Source: Alphaproteobacteria bacterium
GTDB lineage: Bacteria > Pseudomonadota > Alphaproteobacteria > UBA6615
DNA length: 64,000 nucleotides
Direction of reading: 5' to 3'
NCBI GenBank assembly: GCA_002727315.1
Contig: PBWR01000022.1
Span: forward strand, 1-64,000
Shown here: positions 8,525 through 17,470 of the stretch, piece by piece
Layout: the number at the start of each line of letters is the position of its first letter
Position numbering within the stretch: position 1 is the first letter of the stretch
Notes under the pieces: model-generated
What the model was told of the DNA's origin: nothing
The model's database searches: none
Seen by the model: the letters and a program-made list of their open reading frames with translations, nothing else
Position numbers and translations under genes: made by a program

Positions 8525-9760
8525 CTACCGGCGGACCATCGCGTGCTGGCTGACAGATATGTGGCCGCCGCGAAACCCGGCTTCGCAGTAACTCAGATAG
8601 TAAGTCCAGAGCCTGCGGAACCGCTCGTCGAAGCCCCACCCCTGGATGTCCGGCCAGGCCCGGGTGAATGCCTGTCGCCAGCGCTGCAGTGTCCGTGCGT
8701 AGTCACCGCCGAAGTCGATACTTCGGGTGGTCTCCAGGCCAGCCGCGGCGGCGTGATGGCGGAACAGGCTGGGTCCGGGAAGCATCCCGCCGGGAAACAC
8801 GCGCATCTGGATGAAGTCCGGGTTACGGCGGTAGTTCTCGAACCGATCATCGTCGATCGTTATGATCTGCATGGCCGCCTTGCCGCCGGGACGCAAGCGA
8901 TCGTGCACGGTGCCGAAGAAGACCGGCCAGTATTTCTCGCCCACCGCTTCGAACATCTCGATCGATGCAATCTTGTCGAACTCGCCCTCGGTTTTCCGGT
9001 AGTCCTGCAGTCGGATCTCGACCTGTCCCTCGAGTCCCGCGGCCGCAACGCGTTCGCGCGCCCGTTCGGCTTGGGCCGGTGAAATCGTCAGTGCGGTGAC
9101 GCTTGCACCATAGTTGCGTGCGGCGTGGATCGCGAAGCCGCCCCATCCACATCCGATTTCCAGCAAACGGTCGCGGGGCTGCAAGTCGAGATAGCGGGCC
9201 AGATGGTCGAACTTTCGCAGTTGGGCGCGTGTGAGCGGCTCGTCGGGGCTCTTGAATATTGCCGCCGAATAAACCATCTCCGGGTCGAGCCATGTGGCAT
9301 AGAATTCTTTGCCGAGGTCGTAGTGTGCCATGATATTGCGCCGGCTGCCGGTGAGCGAGTTGGCCTGGGCCTTTTGGCGCATCCGGGCGAGCCAGCGTAT
9401 CGACGCCCGGGCCCGCGTCATGCCCGACAAGGCATCGATGTTGCGGATGCCGAGCTCCAGCGTGCCCGTGAGATCGTCGCTGTCCCAGTCCCCGTCGATA
9501 TAGGAATCCGCGAGTCCGAGGCTGCCGCCCTTCGATACCCGGCGCAATGCGCGCGCACGGTTGATGCGAATATGGCCGGCCGGACCGGGATTGGCCGCGG
9601 ACACCTGGATCGGTGCGGTCCAGGGCGATTCGATGGTCAGCCTGCCGCTGGTGAGCCAGCTGTCGGCGTGCCGGGAAAATTGGCGTAGCAGGAACGAGCG
9701 CAGGCCGAACCGTGGCCGCGTCGTCATGGTCCCTGGCGATACGGGGTTGGCCTCAGACAT
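8525..9760 (-). CDS. cyclopropane-fatty-acyl-phospholipid synthase family methyltransferase
   Basis: SAM-dependent methyltransferase of 411 residues acting on unsaturated acyl chains of membrane phospholipids. The N-terminal region is of the CFA type. MAHYDLGKEFYATWLDPEMVYS at about 144-165 is the lipid-binding signature, and EIGCGWGG (201-208) is the SAM loop. The C-terminal part has the family IEMFEAVGEKYW and a YRRNPDFIQ stretch. The product may be a cyclopropane or a methyl-branched acyl chain. It is the third gene of a minus-strand operon (FAD oxidoreductase, DUF1365, this) with overlapping starts and stops, driven by a sigma-E-like promoter at 11928-11957. Confidence 0.9.
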   Translation of the reverse strand: MSEANPVSPGTMTTRPRFGLRSFLLRQFSRHADSWLTSGRLTIESPWTAPIQVSAANPGPAGHIRINRARALRRVSKGGSLGLADSYIDGDWDSDDLTGTLELGIRNIDALSGMTRARASIRWLARMRQKAQANSLTGSRRNIMAHYDLGKEFYATWLDPEMVYSAAIFKSPDEPLTRAQLRKFDHLARYLDLQPRDRLLEIGCGWGGFAIHAARNYGASVTALTISPAQAERARERVAAAGLEGQVEIRLQDYRKTEGEFDKIASIEMFEAVGEKYWPVFFGTVHDRLRPGGKAAMQIITIDDDRFENYRRNPDFIQMRVFPGGMLPGPSLFRHHAAAAGLETTRSIDFGGDYARTLQRWRQAFTRAWPDIQGWGFDERFRRLWTYYLSYCEAGFRGGHISVSQHAMVRR

Positions 9761-10547
9761 CGCGTGTCGATCGCGTGTTCTCGATGCAAGTCGTGCCCGG
9801 GCCGACGGCAGCGGTATGGCGAAAGACCGGGGTGCCCTTTACCCACAGGCGTACCGCCTCCCAGTGGATGCCGGCCATCACCTTCAGGGTGAGCAACGGA
9901 TATCGCAGGAGGGTCCCGGCCAGGAACCGGTCGCTGAGCGGGTTGTGCTGGCCACAAAACGCCGCCGTCAGGAGGACGCCGTCGGGATCGGATTCGCGGA
10001 TCGAGATGCCGATATCCTGTCCGGGCTCGATCAGCTGGATATCGTATCGGCACTGCATCGGCACGAACGGCGATACGTAGAAGCGTTTGTCGAAACTGTG
10101 ACGAAGCGTGCCGCCCGTATCGTCTGTGACGGGTGCGACGTAGGTGTGGGATTCACCGAACGTGTTCGACACCTCGTAGAGGATGGCGATCGTGCGGCCC
10201 GCCAGATCCCGACAGAAGTACACAGTCAGTGGATTGAACACGTAGCCGAGAATCCGGGGCATGCAAAGGATGGAGATCTGCAGGTCGCCATGATCAATGG
10301 ATGCCGCGGCGAGTTGGGCTTCGACCCAGTGCCGCACACTGCGCTCGTCGCGTTGGCCGTGGTCGCGATCGTGGAAGGAGAAAACGGCGGGTCGGTTGTA
10401 TCCGAAAAGCCGCAACCGGCGGTCCAGCGCCGGCAGTTCGTCCAGATCGAGCAGCAGATAGAACACCCGGTAGCGCAGCCGATGCACCCGTGGCCGACGA
10501 CGTGCGTGGACGACCGCCCCGGTGAATGCTGCGGACTGCGTGGTCAT
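9753..10547 (-). CDS. DUF1365 family protein
   Basis: 264 residues from the ATG at 10547, which overlaps the upstream gene's stop (ATGA). A longer open frame to 10637 lies inside that gene. Family features include the VHARRRPRVHRLRYRVFYLLLDLDE opening (split here as VHARRRPRVH then RLRYRVFYLLLDLDE), PRILGYVFNPLTVYFC in the middle and EVSNTFGESHTYV. Function is not established, but the family is nearly always encoded between an amine-oxidase-like flavoprotein and a CFA synthase homologue. The gene overlaps the methyltransferase start by 8 bp. A role in modifying methylated or cyclopropanated acyl chains is inference from this context. Confidence 0.85.
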   Translation of the reverse strand: MTTQSAAFTGAVVHARRRPRVHRLRYRVFYLLLDLDELPALDRRLRLFGYNRPAVFSFHDRDHGQRDERSVRHWVEAQLAAASIDHGDLQISILCMPRILGYVFNPLTVYFCRDLAGRTIAILYEVSNTFGESHTYVAPVTDDTGGTLRHSFDKRFYVSPFVPMQCRYDIQLIEPGQDIGISIRESDPDGVLLTAAFCGQHNPLSDRFLAGTLLRYPLLTLKVMAGIHWEAVRLWVKGTPVFRHTAAVGPGTTCIENTRSTRDV

Positions 10548-11905
10548 TCCGCCGCCATCAGCTGGTCCGGCACGTAGACGGATTCGGGTGGTTCGGCAGT
10601 CCGATGAATTCGCCCCGATGGTTCCCTGACGGTCCACGGACGGTTCAAGCCGCCGAGCTCCTCGGCGACGGCCAGTCCCGATTGCAGGGCATCCTCGTGA
10701 AAGCCGAAGCCGAAGTAACTGCCGCAGAACCAGGTGTTTCGATGTCCCTGGAGCGACCAGAGGCGGCGTTGCGCCTCGAGGGCGCGGGCATCAAAGAACG
10801 GATGGTCATACTCGAAGGTCCTGAGAATGTGCTCGGAGGCGACCGGTCGGCTGGGATTGAGGGTCACAAAGACATCTTCCGGCGTGTCCAGATTCTGCAA
10901 GCGGTTCATCCAGTAGCTCAGATGTGGCGGGCCGCCACCTTCGTCCCTGTGTCCGAGATAATTCCAGCTGGCCCACGCAGAGCGCCGGCTGGGCATTTGC
11001 GCCGGATCAGTATGCATGATGGCACGGTTGCGCGTATAGGAAATCGCGCCGAGCAGCGCGGCCTCGGCCGGAGTTGCGTCGCCCAGCATGCCCAGTGCCT
11101 GGTCGGCGTGTGAAGCGATGACGACGTGATCGTAGCGACGCAACACGCCGTGTTGGTCCAGTGCCTCGATGCCGTTTCCGGTGCGGGTCAGGGTCCGGAT
11201 CTGGTTGTGGCGGCGAACCCGGCCGTTGAAGGCCGTCCGCAGGCGATCGACATACTGTCGGCTGCCGCCGGTCACAGTCCGCCAGGCCGGCCGTCCCCGT
11301 AATTCGAGAAGGCCATGGCTTTCAAAGAATCTCACGAACGCGTCTGCCGGGAAGGCCCGCATCTTCGAACGATTGGATGACCAGATGGCCGCTCCCATGG
11401 GAAGGAGGTGGTCGCGCTCGAATGCCGTGCCGTAGCCTTGCCGGTCGAGATAGGCCCCGATGGACATGCCCGCCAATCGTCCGTCGCGTAGATCGTCGCG
11501 CGCGGACCGGTAAAACCGGCGCACGTCGAGCAGCATTGCAAGGAACCGCGGCGATATCATGTTTGTCTTCTGTGCAAACAGGCCACGGGGCACATCGCTC
11601 GCATATTCGAGCCGGCCGTCATCGAGGGATACCGAGAACGACATGTCGCTCAGTTCGGTCTCGACTCCGAGATGGCGGAACAACGCCATCAGGTTCGGGT
11701 AGTTGGGCTCGTTGTACACGATGAAAGCGGCATCCACGCCCGCGCGCGCGCCGCCGACATTGATATCGACCGTATGCGCGTGCCCACCCAAACGGTCGGA
11801 GCGCTCAAAGATCTCTACATTGTGCCGTTGTGACAGCAACCAGGAGGCTGATAGGCCGGCAATGCCGGCGCCGATAACGGCTATGTGGAGGGGTTTTCTG
11901 GACAT
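10544..11905 (-). CDS. NAD(P)/FAD-dependent oxidoreductase (amine-oxidase fold), CFA-linked
   Basis: 453-residue flavoprotein. The dinucleotide motif is VIGAGIAGLSASWLL with Gly12, Gly14 and Gly17, followed by FERSDRLGGHAHTV. The C-terminal FAD site includes FCGSYFGFGFHEDA. It belongs to the flavin amine oxidase/desaturase superfamily and is the subgroup encoded with DUF1365 and CFA synthase. It likely desaturates or saturates a modified acyl chain. It is the first gene of the lipid operon, divergent from rpoE. The promoter TGATCC-N18-TATGAG (11957-11928) implies a leader of only about 16 bases, and no good Shine-Dalgarno is seen before the ATG. Confidence 0.85.
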   Translation of the reverse strand: MSRKPLHIAVIGAGIAGLSASWLLSQRHNVEIFERSDRLGGHAHTVDINVGGARAGVDAAFIVYNEPNYPNLMALFRHLGVETELSDMSFSVSLDDGRLEYASDVPRGLFAQKTNMISPRFLAMLLDVRRFYRSARDDLRDGRLAGMSIGAYLDRQGYGTAFERDHLLPMGAAIWSSNRSKMRAFPADAFVRFFESHGLLELRGRPAWRTVTGGSRQYVDRLRTAFNGRVRRHNQIRTLTRTGNGIEALDQHGVLRRYDHVVIASHADQALGMLGDATPAEAALLGAISYTRNRAIMHTDPAQMPSRRSAWASWNYLGHRDEGGGPPHLSYWMNRLQNLDTPEDVFVTLNPSRPVASEHILRTFEYDHPFFDARALEAQRRLWSLQGHRNTWFCGSYFGFGFHEDALQSGLAVAEELGGLNRPWTVREPSGRIHRTAEPPESVYVPDQLMAAE

Positions 11906-11927
11906 GAAACTGTTTTAATTGCACTGT

Positions 11928-11957
11928 CTCATACGATCCATTCCGGCGACCGGATCA
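11928..11957 (-). promoter_or_regulatory. sigma-E promoter of the FAD oxidoreductase-DUF1365-CFA operon
   Basis: Minus strand: TGATCC (11957-11952), 18-base spacer, TATGAG (11933-11928). It points away from rpoE and directly into the lipid operon, whose first ATG is at 11905. It is back to back with the rpoE promoter, with 29 bp between the two -35 hexamers. Confidence 0.75.
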
Positions 11958-11986
11958 CCGCCAAATAAAAGATTGGAAATATGCGG

Positions 11987-12016
11987 TGATCCAAGACACG
12001 CCAGCCAGCGTAGGAA
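11987..12016 (+). promoter_or_regulatory. sigma-E autoregulatory promoter of rpoE-chrR
   Basis: Plus strand: TGATCC (11987-11992), 18-base spacer, TAGGAA (12011-12016). It is the same hexamer and spacing as the two other promoters described here. The expected transcript begins near 12022, upstream of the chosen rpoE start at 12144. In the Rhodobacter system sigma-E transcribes its own gene. Confidence 0.75.
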
Positions 12017-12143
12017 ATTCTGTGAAAACTCCTACGGGTGGATTATGCAGGTACTTGCTCAATACGCTGAAGAAATCCGGCCACAAGTCGTTCAAAAGGT
12101 GCGACCCCGCAGCAAGGCCGAGGTTGCAGCGGAAGGTTTAGAC

Positions 12144-12725
12144 ATGAGCACAATCGGCTCTTCGAACACCGGCGCCGACTGGAATGCCGTTCTTTGCTCC
12201 GTGGCCGATCAGGACCGCGAAGCATTCGCGGCCCTCTTCAATCACTTCGCGCCGCGCGTGAAGTCGTACATGTTGCGCCTCGGTTCGGACAATGCGATGG
12301 CCGAGGAACTTGTGCAGGAGTCATTCTCCAAGGTCTGGCGCAAGGCAGGGCAATTCGATCCGGGCCGGGCTTCGGCCTCGACCTGGATCTTCAGCATCGC
12401 CAGGAACATGAGAATCGACGTGTTCCGTAGGGAGAACCGGCCGGAACTCGACCCGAACGATCCGGCTCTCGTGCCCGACGCGCCGCAGGCAGCCGACGCA
12501 ATGGTCGAGCAGAAGCAAACGGCGGAGCGAATCGGGTCTGCGATCGCCGAGTTGCCAGAAGAACAGCGTCAGGTCGTTCACCTGTCGTTTTTCGAAGACA
12601 AGACACATGCGGAAATATCGGACTATCTGGAGATACCGCTCGGGACCGTGAAGTCCCGCATTCGCCTTGCCTTCGCCCGCATCAAGGCCTCGCTCGGTGA
12701 GGATTACGGAGAGATACAGAAATGA
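12144..12725 (+). CDS. rpoE: ECF sigma factor RpoE (ChrR-controlled, ECF11-like)
   Basis: RNA polymerase sigma factor of 193 residues that activates the oxidative/singlet-oxygen response when freed from ChrR. Region 2 is DREAFAALFNHFAPRVKSYM through ELVQESFSKVWRK and ASTWIFSIARN. Region 4 is LPEEQRQVVHLSFFEDK through the helix-turn-helix IPLGTVKSRIRLAFARIK. I chose ATG 12144 because GGAAGG lies 7 bases before it and the protein begins just ahead of region 2. An in-frame ATG at 12045 would give 33 more residues and a 22-base leader. The stop overlaps chrR (ATGA), as expected for a coupled sigma/anti-sigma pair. Confidence 0.92.
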   Translation: MSTIGSSNTGADWNAVLCSVADQDREAFAALFNHFAPRVKSYMLRLGSDNAMAEELVQESFSKVWRKAGQFDPGRASASTWIFSIARNMRIDVFRRENRPELDPNDPALVPDAPQAADAMVEQKQTAERIGSAIAELPEEQRQVVHLSFFEDKTHAEISDYLEIPLGTVKSRIRLAFARIKASLGEDYGEIQK

Positions 12726-13381
12726 GAATCGATCACCATCCGTCGGAAGATATTCTCCTCGCATACGCGGCCGGCGATTTGCCTGAATCCTGGTCGCTGC
12801 TCGTGGCGACCCATATCGCCCTTTGTCCGGTGTGCCGGGCCGATGTCTCGACCGCCGAGGCGATCGGGGGCAGTCTGCTTGCCGATGAGACTCCGGCCGT
12901 GCTGTCGTCGGACGCCTTGGCGGCGACACTAATGCGCGTGCAGGCGGACGATACGGCCGTCGAGGCCGAGTCGGCGGCGCATGACCACGCCACGCCGCCG
13001 ATCCTGCCGCAGCCCCTGCGCGGGTATTGCGGTGGCGACCTTGACGATCTCAAGTGGAAGGCCCTGGGACGGAACGCACAGCATATCCCGCTGGTTCGAG
13101 GCGCGGACGGTGCCACGGCCCGCCTTCTTAAGATTCCGGCTGGCCAGCCCGTGCCGACGCACGGCCACAACGGTCTGGAGCTGACGCTTGTCCTGCAGGG
13201 AAGCTTCGTCGATGGGGAGTCCCGGTTCGGGCGCGGGGATGTGGAAACGGCGGACGATGCGGTCGAGCATCAGCCGGTTGCCGAACCCGGGCTCGATTGC
13301 ATCTGTCTGGCTGTGACCGACGCACCCCTCAGGTTCCGCAGCCCGTTTGCGCGCTTGGTGCAGCCCCTGATCGGTATCTAG
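12722..13381 (+). CDS. chrR: anti-sigma factor ChrR (zinc anti-sigma domain plus cupin)
   Basis: 219 residues in two domains. The N-terminal zinc anti-sigma domain has His6, His31, Cys35 and Cys38 (HIALCPVC), the same ligand positions I recall for Rhodobacter sphaeroides ChrR. The C-terminal cupin carries His147, His149, Glu153 and His183, matching the second zinc site spacing of that protein. It binds and silences RpoE until singlet oxygen or organic peroxides trigger its loss. It is encoded directly behind rpoE with overlapping stop and start. Its 3' end overlaps the convergent AEC gene by 4 bp, so there is no room for a terminator there. Confidence 0.93.
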   Translation: MRIDHHPSEDILLAYAAGDLPESWSLLVATHIALCPVCRADVSTAEAIGGSLLADETPAVLSSDALAATLMRVQADDTAVEAESAAHDHATPPILPQPLRGYCGGDLDDLKWKALGRNAQHIPLVRGADGATARLLKIPAGQPVPTHGHNGLELTLVLQGSFVDGESRFGRGDVETADDAVEHQPVAEPGLDCICLAVTDAPLRFRSPFARLVQPLIGI

Positions 13382-14313
13382 AGCTCCAGTCCGAACAGCG
13401 CCAGCATCAGCGGAATCGTGACGATCGCGACCAGCGTGTGTGTGGTCAGGATCGCCGCCATAAGTTCGTGATCGCCCCCCATTTGGCGTGCCAGCACGTA
13501 GGACGATGTCGAGGTAGGCTGGCTGTGGAACATTACCAGCATGGCGAGCACAGCGGCGTCTAGCCCGAGAAGCGAACCCAGTCCGAACGCGATGGCCGGT
13601 GTTGCGACCAGCCGGGCGAAGCTAGCGATGAAGAGGCCGGGCAGGTGCGTGCCGAGGGATGCGAGACGCAGCCCCGATCCGGCCGTCAGGAGGGCTAGCG
13701 GAACACCCGCGCCGGCCATCAGCACCAGCGTCGTATCGATCACGACCGGAACCGGCAGACGTGACAGGTTGAGCGCGATGCCGAGCGCGGTCGCAGCGAT
13801 GAACGGGTTGGTCAGGAGACGTTTGACCAAGGACACGAGGTTGGCCTCGCCACTGCCACCCCAGCGCGCGAGCACCAGCACGCTCAGGAGGTTGACGGTA
13901 ACGGTGAAGAACGCCACCGCGACGATCACCAGGGCGGCGCCGTAGGCGGGAAGCAGGGTCGGTGCCGCGGCCAGGATGATGAAGAAGTTGGCGCGGACGG
14001 AGCCCTGGAAGACCGATGTAAAGCCGGCGTTGCCTTCGACCAGAATCCGCGACAGTGCCGGGCGCAGGATGACGAGCACTCCGGCGACGATCAGGATGGC
14101 CCCGAGCAACGCGACCACCATGCGCCAGAAGGGCAGGGAGCCGAGATCGGCCACCGAAAGGTCGTGGATGACCAGGGCCGGAATCAGCAGGTAGTAAGCG
14201 AGCCTTTCGATTGGCCGCCACATGGCGTCGTCGCGAATTAGGATCGCACGCATGGCCCAGCCGGCAGCGATTAGCAGGAAGATGGGGACGAGCGCGAGGA
14301 AGGTCTGGAGCAT
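13378..14313 (-). CDS. AEC (auxin efflux carrier) family transporter
   Basis: 311-residue integral membrane protein with about ten hydrophobic segments in two halves. It starts LQTFLALVPIFLLIAAGWAMR and has LLIPALVIHDLSVADL, typical of bacterial AEC/malonate-type carriers. Known bacterial members move dicarboxylates or hydroxycinnamates, but the substrate here is not shown. It converges on chrR with a 4-bp overlap and lies just downstream of aapP on the same strand (39 bp), so it may be read through from the amino-acid transporter operon. Confidence 0.85.
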   Translation of the reverse strand: MLQTFLALVPIFLLIAAGWAMRAILIRDDAMWRPIERLAYYLLIPALVIHDLSVADLGSLPFWRMVVALLGAILIVAGVLVILRPALSRILVEGNAGFTSVFQGSVRANFFIILAAAPTLLPAYGAALVIVAVAFFTVTVNLLSVLVLARWGGSGEANLVSLVKRLLTNPFIAATALGIALNLSRLPVPVVIDTTLVLMAGAGVPLALLTAGSGLRLASLGTHLPGLFIASFARLVATPAIAFGLGSLLGLDAAVLAMLVMFHSQPTSTSSYVLARQMGGDHELMAAILTTHTLVAIVTIPLMLALFGLEL

Positions 14314-14352
14314 GTCGCTCTGTTGGCGCGGCCGAGGCCAGCCGTCGCGGAA

Positions 14353-15123
14353 TTAGTGGCTGAGAATCTGGCTTAGGAACAGCTTGGTGCGGTCCGACTG
14401 GGGGTTGTTGAAAAACTCGTCGGGCGTGTTCTGCTCCACGATCTGCCCCTCGTCCATAAAAATCACCCGATCGGCAACCTGGGACGCGAACCCCATCTCG
14501 TGGGTGACCACGAGCATCGTCATTCCGGTCTCCGCAAGGTCGACCATCACGTCGAGCACTTCCTTGATCATCTCGGGATCGAGCGCTGAGGTCGGCTCGT
14601 CGAAAAGCATGATGTTCGGCCGCATGCACAAGGAGCGTGCGATCGCGACGCGCTGCTGCTGTCCGCCCGACAACTGCCCCGGATACTTTTCCGCCTGCTC
14701 CGGAATCTTCACCCGGGTCAGGTACTCCATGGCGATTTCCTCGGCCTCGGCCTTGGACGTCTTGCGCACCCAGATGGGCGCCAGGGTGCAGTTCTCCAGC
14801 ACGGTCAGATGGGGAAAGAGGTTAAAGGACTGGAACACCATGCCGACTTCGCGGCGAATCGCGTCGATGTTCTTAAGGTCGCGGGTCAGTTCCGTCCCGT
14901 CGACGATGATCTGGCCTTCTTGGTGCTCCTCCAGCCGGTTGGTGCAGCGGATCAGTGTGGACTTGCCGCTGCCCGAGGGGCCGCAGATCACGATGCGTTC
15001 GCGCGGTGCCACCGACAGGTTGATGTCACGGAGCACGTGGAACGGGCCGAACCACTTGTTGAGCCCGACGATCTGGATGACCGGCTCGCCCGGATTTTTG
15101 TGGTCTGTTTCGGCTGCAGTCAT
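14353..15123 (-). CDS. aapP: general L-amino acid ABC transporter ATP-binding protein
   Basis: 256-residue polar amino-acid importer ATPase. Walker A is [16 protein letters not shown]-loop [12 protein letters not shown], signature [13 protein letters not shown], Walker [14 protein letters not shown] and switch His VVTHEMGFA. The family-typical [18 protein letters not shown] tail is present. It is the last gene of the four-gene aap set and supplies ATP hydrolysis for broad-range amino acid uptake. It follows aapM with a 12-bp gap. Confidence 0.92.
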   Translation of the reverse strand: MTAAETDHKNPGEPVIQIVGLNKWFGPFHVLRDINLSVAPRERIVICGPSGSGKSTLIRCTNRLEEHQEGQIIVDGTELTRDLKNIDAIRREVGMVFQSFNLFPHLTVLENCTLAPIWVRKTSKAEAEEIAMEYLTRVKIPEQAEKYPGQLSGGQQQRVAIARSLCMRPNIMLFDEPTSALDPEMIKEVLDVMVDLAETGMTMLVVTHEMGFASQVADRVIFMDEGQIVEQNTPDEFFNNPQSDRTKLFLSQILSH

Positions 15124-15135
15124 GGCGCTCGCTCC

Positions 15136-16248
15136 CTAGCGTCGCGTTGTGTCAAGGCGCTTTTCGAGCTTGAGCGAATAGCGCGACATGGAAAAACAGA
15201 TAACGAAGAAGAACAGGGCGGCCAGCAGGAAGGTTTCGTGATCCACCTTGCCGATCCAGTCCTGGTTGGTTTGCAGCAGGCGTGCCTGACCGAGGATGTC
15301 GAACAGGCCGATGATGATTAGCAGCGTCGTGTCCTTGAACAGGCCGATGAAGGTGTTGACGATGCCCGGGATCGAGATCTTCAGCGCCTGCGGCAGGATG
15401 ATGAGGCGCATTGACTGCCAGTAGCGCAGCCCCATCGCTTCTGCCGCCTCGTACTGACCCTTGGGGATCGCCTGGAGGCCGCCACGGATGACCTCGGCCA
15501 TGTAGCCTGATGCGAACAGCGTGATCATGATCATGACCCGCAAGAGCTGGTCGAGAGAGACCTCGGAGGGCAGGAAAAGCTGCAGGATGATGACCGCCAC
15601 GAACAGCAAGGTGATCAACGGGACGCCGCGGATGAACTCGATGAAGCCGACCGACAGCCAGCGGATGAGCGGTAGCTTCGAGCGGCGCCCCAGCGCCAGC
15701 AGAATTCCGATCGGTAGAGACAGCGCGATTCCCGCGACGCCGGCCACCAGATTGAGCATGAAACCGCCGAACTTGTCGGTGGTCACGCCCTCGAGGCCGA
15801 AACCGCCGACCAGCAGGATCGCGGCGATAAACGGATATGCCAAAGAGTACCAGCGCCCGTATTTGGCCCCCGGCAGGCGGTCGAACAGGACGAAGGCGAG
15901 TGCGGGAACCAGGAGGATCACCGACAGGTTGACCCGCCAGTAGGACTCCGGTGGATAGAAACCGTAGAGGAACTGATCGATGCGCTGGTCGAGCCAGGCC
16001 CAGCAGGCGCCGTGTCCCACACAGTCGGCGCCGACGCTGCCCGAGTAGCTCGCATCGAAAAAAACCCAGTTGAACAGGGGTGGGACGATCCACCAGAGGA
16101 GGACCAGCGACAGTATCGTCACCAGCGTGTTGGTGGCGCTGCTGAAAAGGTTTCGCCGCATCCAACCGATCACCCCGACGCTGTTCGCAGGCGGCGGCCG
16201 CTCGCCGAGCATCTCCGACTGGGATCTATGAAATGCCTGGTCGGTCAT
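15136..16248 (-). CDS. aapM: general L-amino acid ABC transporter permease, AapM type
   Basis: 370-residue inner-membrane permease of the HisM/GlnP superfamily. The long N-terminal part with a periplasmic loop containing a CxxxxxC (DCVGHGAC) is typical of AapM. The EAA loop is EAAEAMGLRYWQSMRLIILPQALKI shown in pieces: EAAEAMGL then RLIILPQAL. Its start overlaps the aapQ stop by 4 bp (ATGA). With AapQ it forms the membrane channel. Confidence 0.9.
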   Translation of the reverse strand: MTDQAFHRSQSEMLGERPPPANSVGVIGWMRRNLFSSATNTLVTILSLVLLWWIVPPLFNWVFFDASYSGSVGADCVGHGACWAWLDQRIDQFLYGFYPPESYWRVNLSVILLVPALAFVLFDRLPGAKYGRWYSLAYPFIAAILLVGGFGLEGVTTDKFGGFMLNLVAGVAGIALSLPIGILLALGRRSKLPLIRWLSVGFIEFIRGVPLITLLFVAVIILQLFLPSEVSLDQLLRVMIMITLFASGYMAEVIRGGLQAIPKGQYEAAEAMGLRYWQSMRLIILPQALKISIPGIVNTFIGLFKDTTLLIIIGLFDILGQARLLQTNQDWIGKVDHETFLLAALFFFVICFSMSRYSLKLEKRLDTTRR

Positions 16249-17435
16249 CGTTCCACCAGCGCTATGCGTTTGTTGTACCAGTTCATAAAGAGCGACGTGA
16301 CGATGCTGAGGGTCAGATAGAAGCCCATGAAGATCGAGATCACCTCGAGCGCCTGGCCCGACTGATTAAGGACCGTGTCGCCGATGGAAACGATATCCTG
16401 GTAGCCGATCGCGACCGCCAGCGAGGAGTTCTTGGTCAGGTTGAGATACTGGCTGGTCAGGGGCGGGATGATCACCCGCAGGGCCTGGGGCAGGACGATC
16501 TTGCGCATCGTTAGGCCGCGCGGCAGACCGAGCGCGGACGCGGCCTCGGTCTGCCCCTTCGAGACCGATTGGATTCCCGCGCGCACGATTTCTGCGATAA
16601 ACGCACCCGTATAGACGGACAGCGCCAGCCACAGCGCGATCAGTTCGGGTGTGATGCTGACGCCGCCGCGCAGGCGACCGAACCGATTCGCGACAGGCAC
16701 GTTCCAGTCGAGCGGTTGCCCGGCTGCGAAGAAGGTAACCAGTGGTAGGCCGACGATCAGCGTCAGGCTGGTCCATCCGACAGAGAAGGTCTGACCGGTT
16801 GCCGCTTGGCGTGAACGCGACCATCGGGCGATGACAAAGGTGCCCAGGAGGCCGACGGCAAGCGCAATCAGGACGAAGGAAAATCCTTCAAGAAAGACCG
16901 GTGCCGGGGTCGAGATTCCGCTGTTGTTGAGGAAGATCGTGTCACCAATTTTCAGGCTTTCGCGCACCTTGGGGAGCGCCAGCAGGATGACCCACCAGAA
17001 AATGATCTGCAGCAGCACCGGCACATTTCGGGTGACTTCGATGTAGATGCCGACTATGCGGTTGATCAGAAAGTTCGGGGACAGGCGAAGGACGCCGGCG
17101 ACGAAGCCGAGCAGTGTCGCCATCGCGATGCCAAGCGCGGCAACGAGGATGGTGTTGAGGCCACCGACCACGAGTGCCCGCCGGTAAGTCGAGGTCGACG
17201 AGTACTCGATCAACCGCTGATTGATATCGAACGAGGCGGTGTCTTTGAGGAATTTGTAGCCCGATGCGAGGTTGGCGCTCTGAAGGTTGGCGATTGTGTT
17301 CGAGACGATGAACGCGATGAACAGCGCCAGCCCCAGCACGAGCATGAGCTGGAAAATAACGCCACGCGAACGCTCATCGCGCCACAGGCGACTGATGTCG
17401 CCCATGCTTCCGGCGGTCATCGTGGCCTGGGTCAC
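16245..17435 (-). CDS. aapQ: general L-amino acid ABC transporter permease, AapQ type
   Basis: 396-residue inner-membrane permease, the first of the two membrane subunits. The large insert between the N-terminal helices and the conserved core is normal for AapQ (about 400 residues). The core contains YTGAFIAEIVRAGIQSVSKGQ and the EAA loop EAASALGLPRGLTMRKIVLPQALR. It is separated from aapJ by 80 bp holding a stable hairpin, so permeases are probably made at a lower level than the binding protein. Confidence 0.9.
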   Translation of the reverse strand: MTQATMTAGSMGDISRLWRDERSRGVIFQLMLVLGLALFIAFIVSNTIANLQSANLASGYKFLKDTASFDINQRLIEYSSTSTYRRALVVGGLNTILVAALGIAMATLLGFVAGVLRLSPNFLINRIVGIYIEVTRNVPVLLQIIFWWVILLALPKVRESLKIGDTIFLNNSGISTPAPVFLEGFSFVLIALAVGLLGTFVIARWSRSRQAATGQTFSVGWTSLTLIVGLPLVTFFAAGQPLDWNVPVANRFGRLRGGVSITPELIALWLALSVYTGAFIAEIVRAGIQSVSKGQTEAASALGLPRGLTMRKIVLPQALRVIIPPLTSQYLNLTKNSSLAVAIGYQDIVSIGDTVLNQSGQALEVISIFMGFYLTLSIVTSLFMNWYNKRIALVER

Positions 17436-17470
17436 AGCCGAGCCGTGGGATCAAATTATGCGGAGACGAC

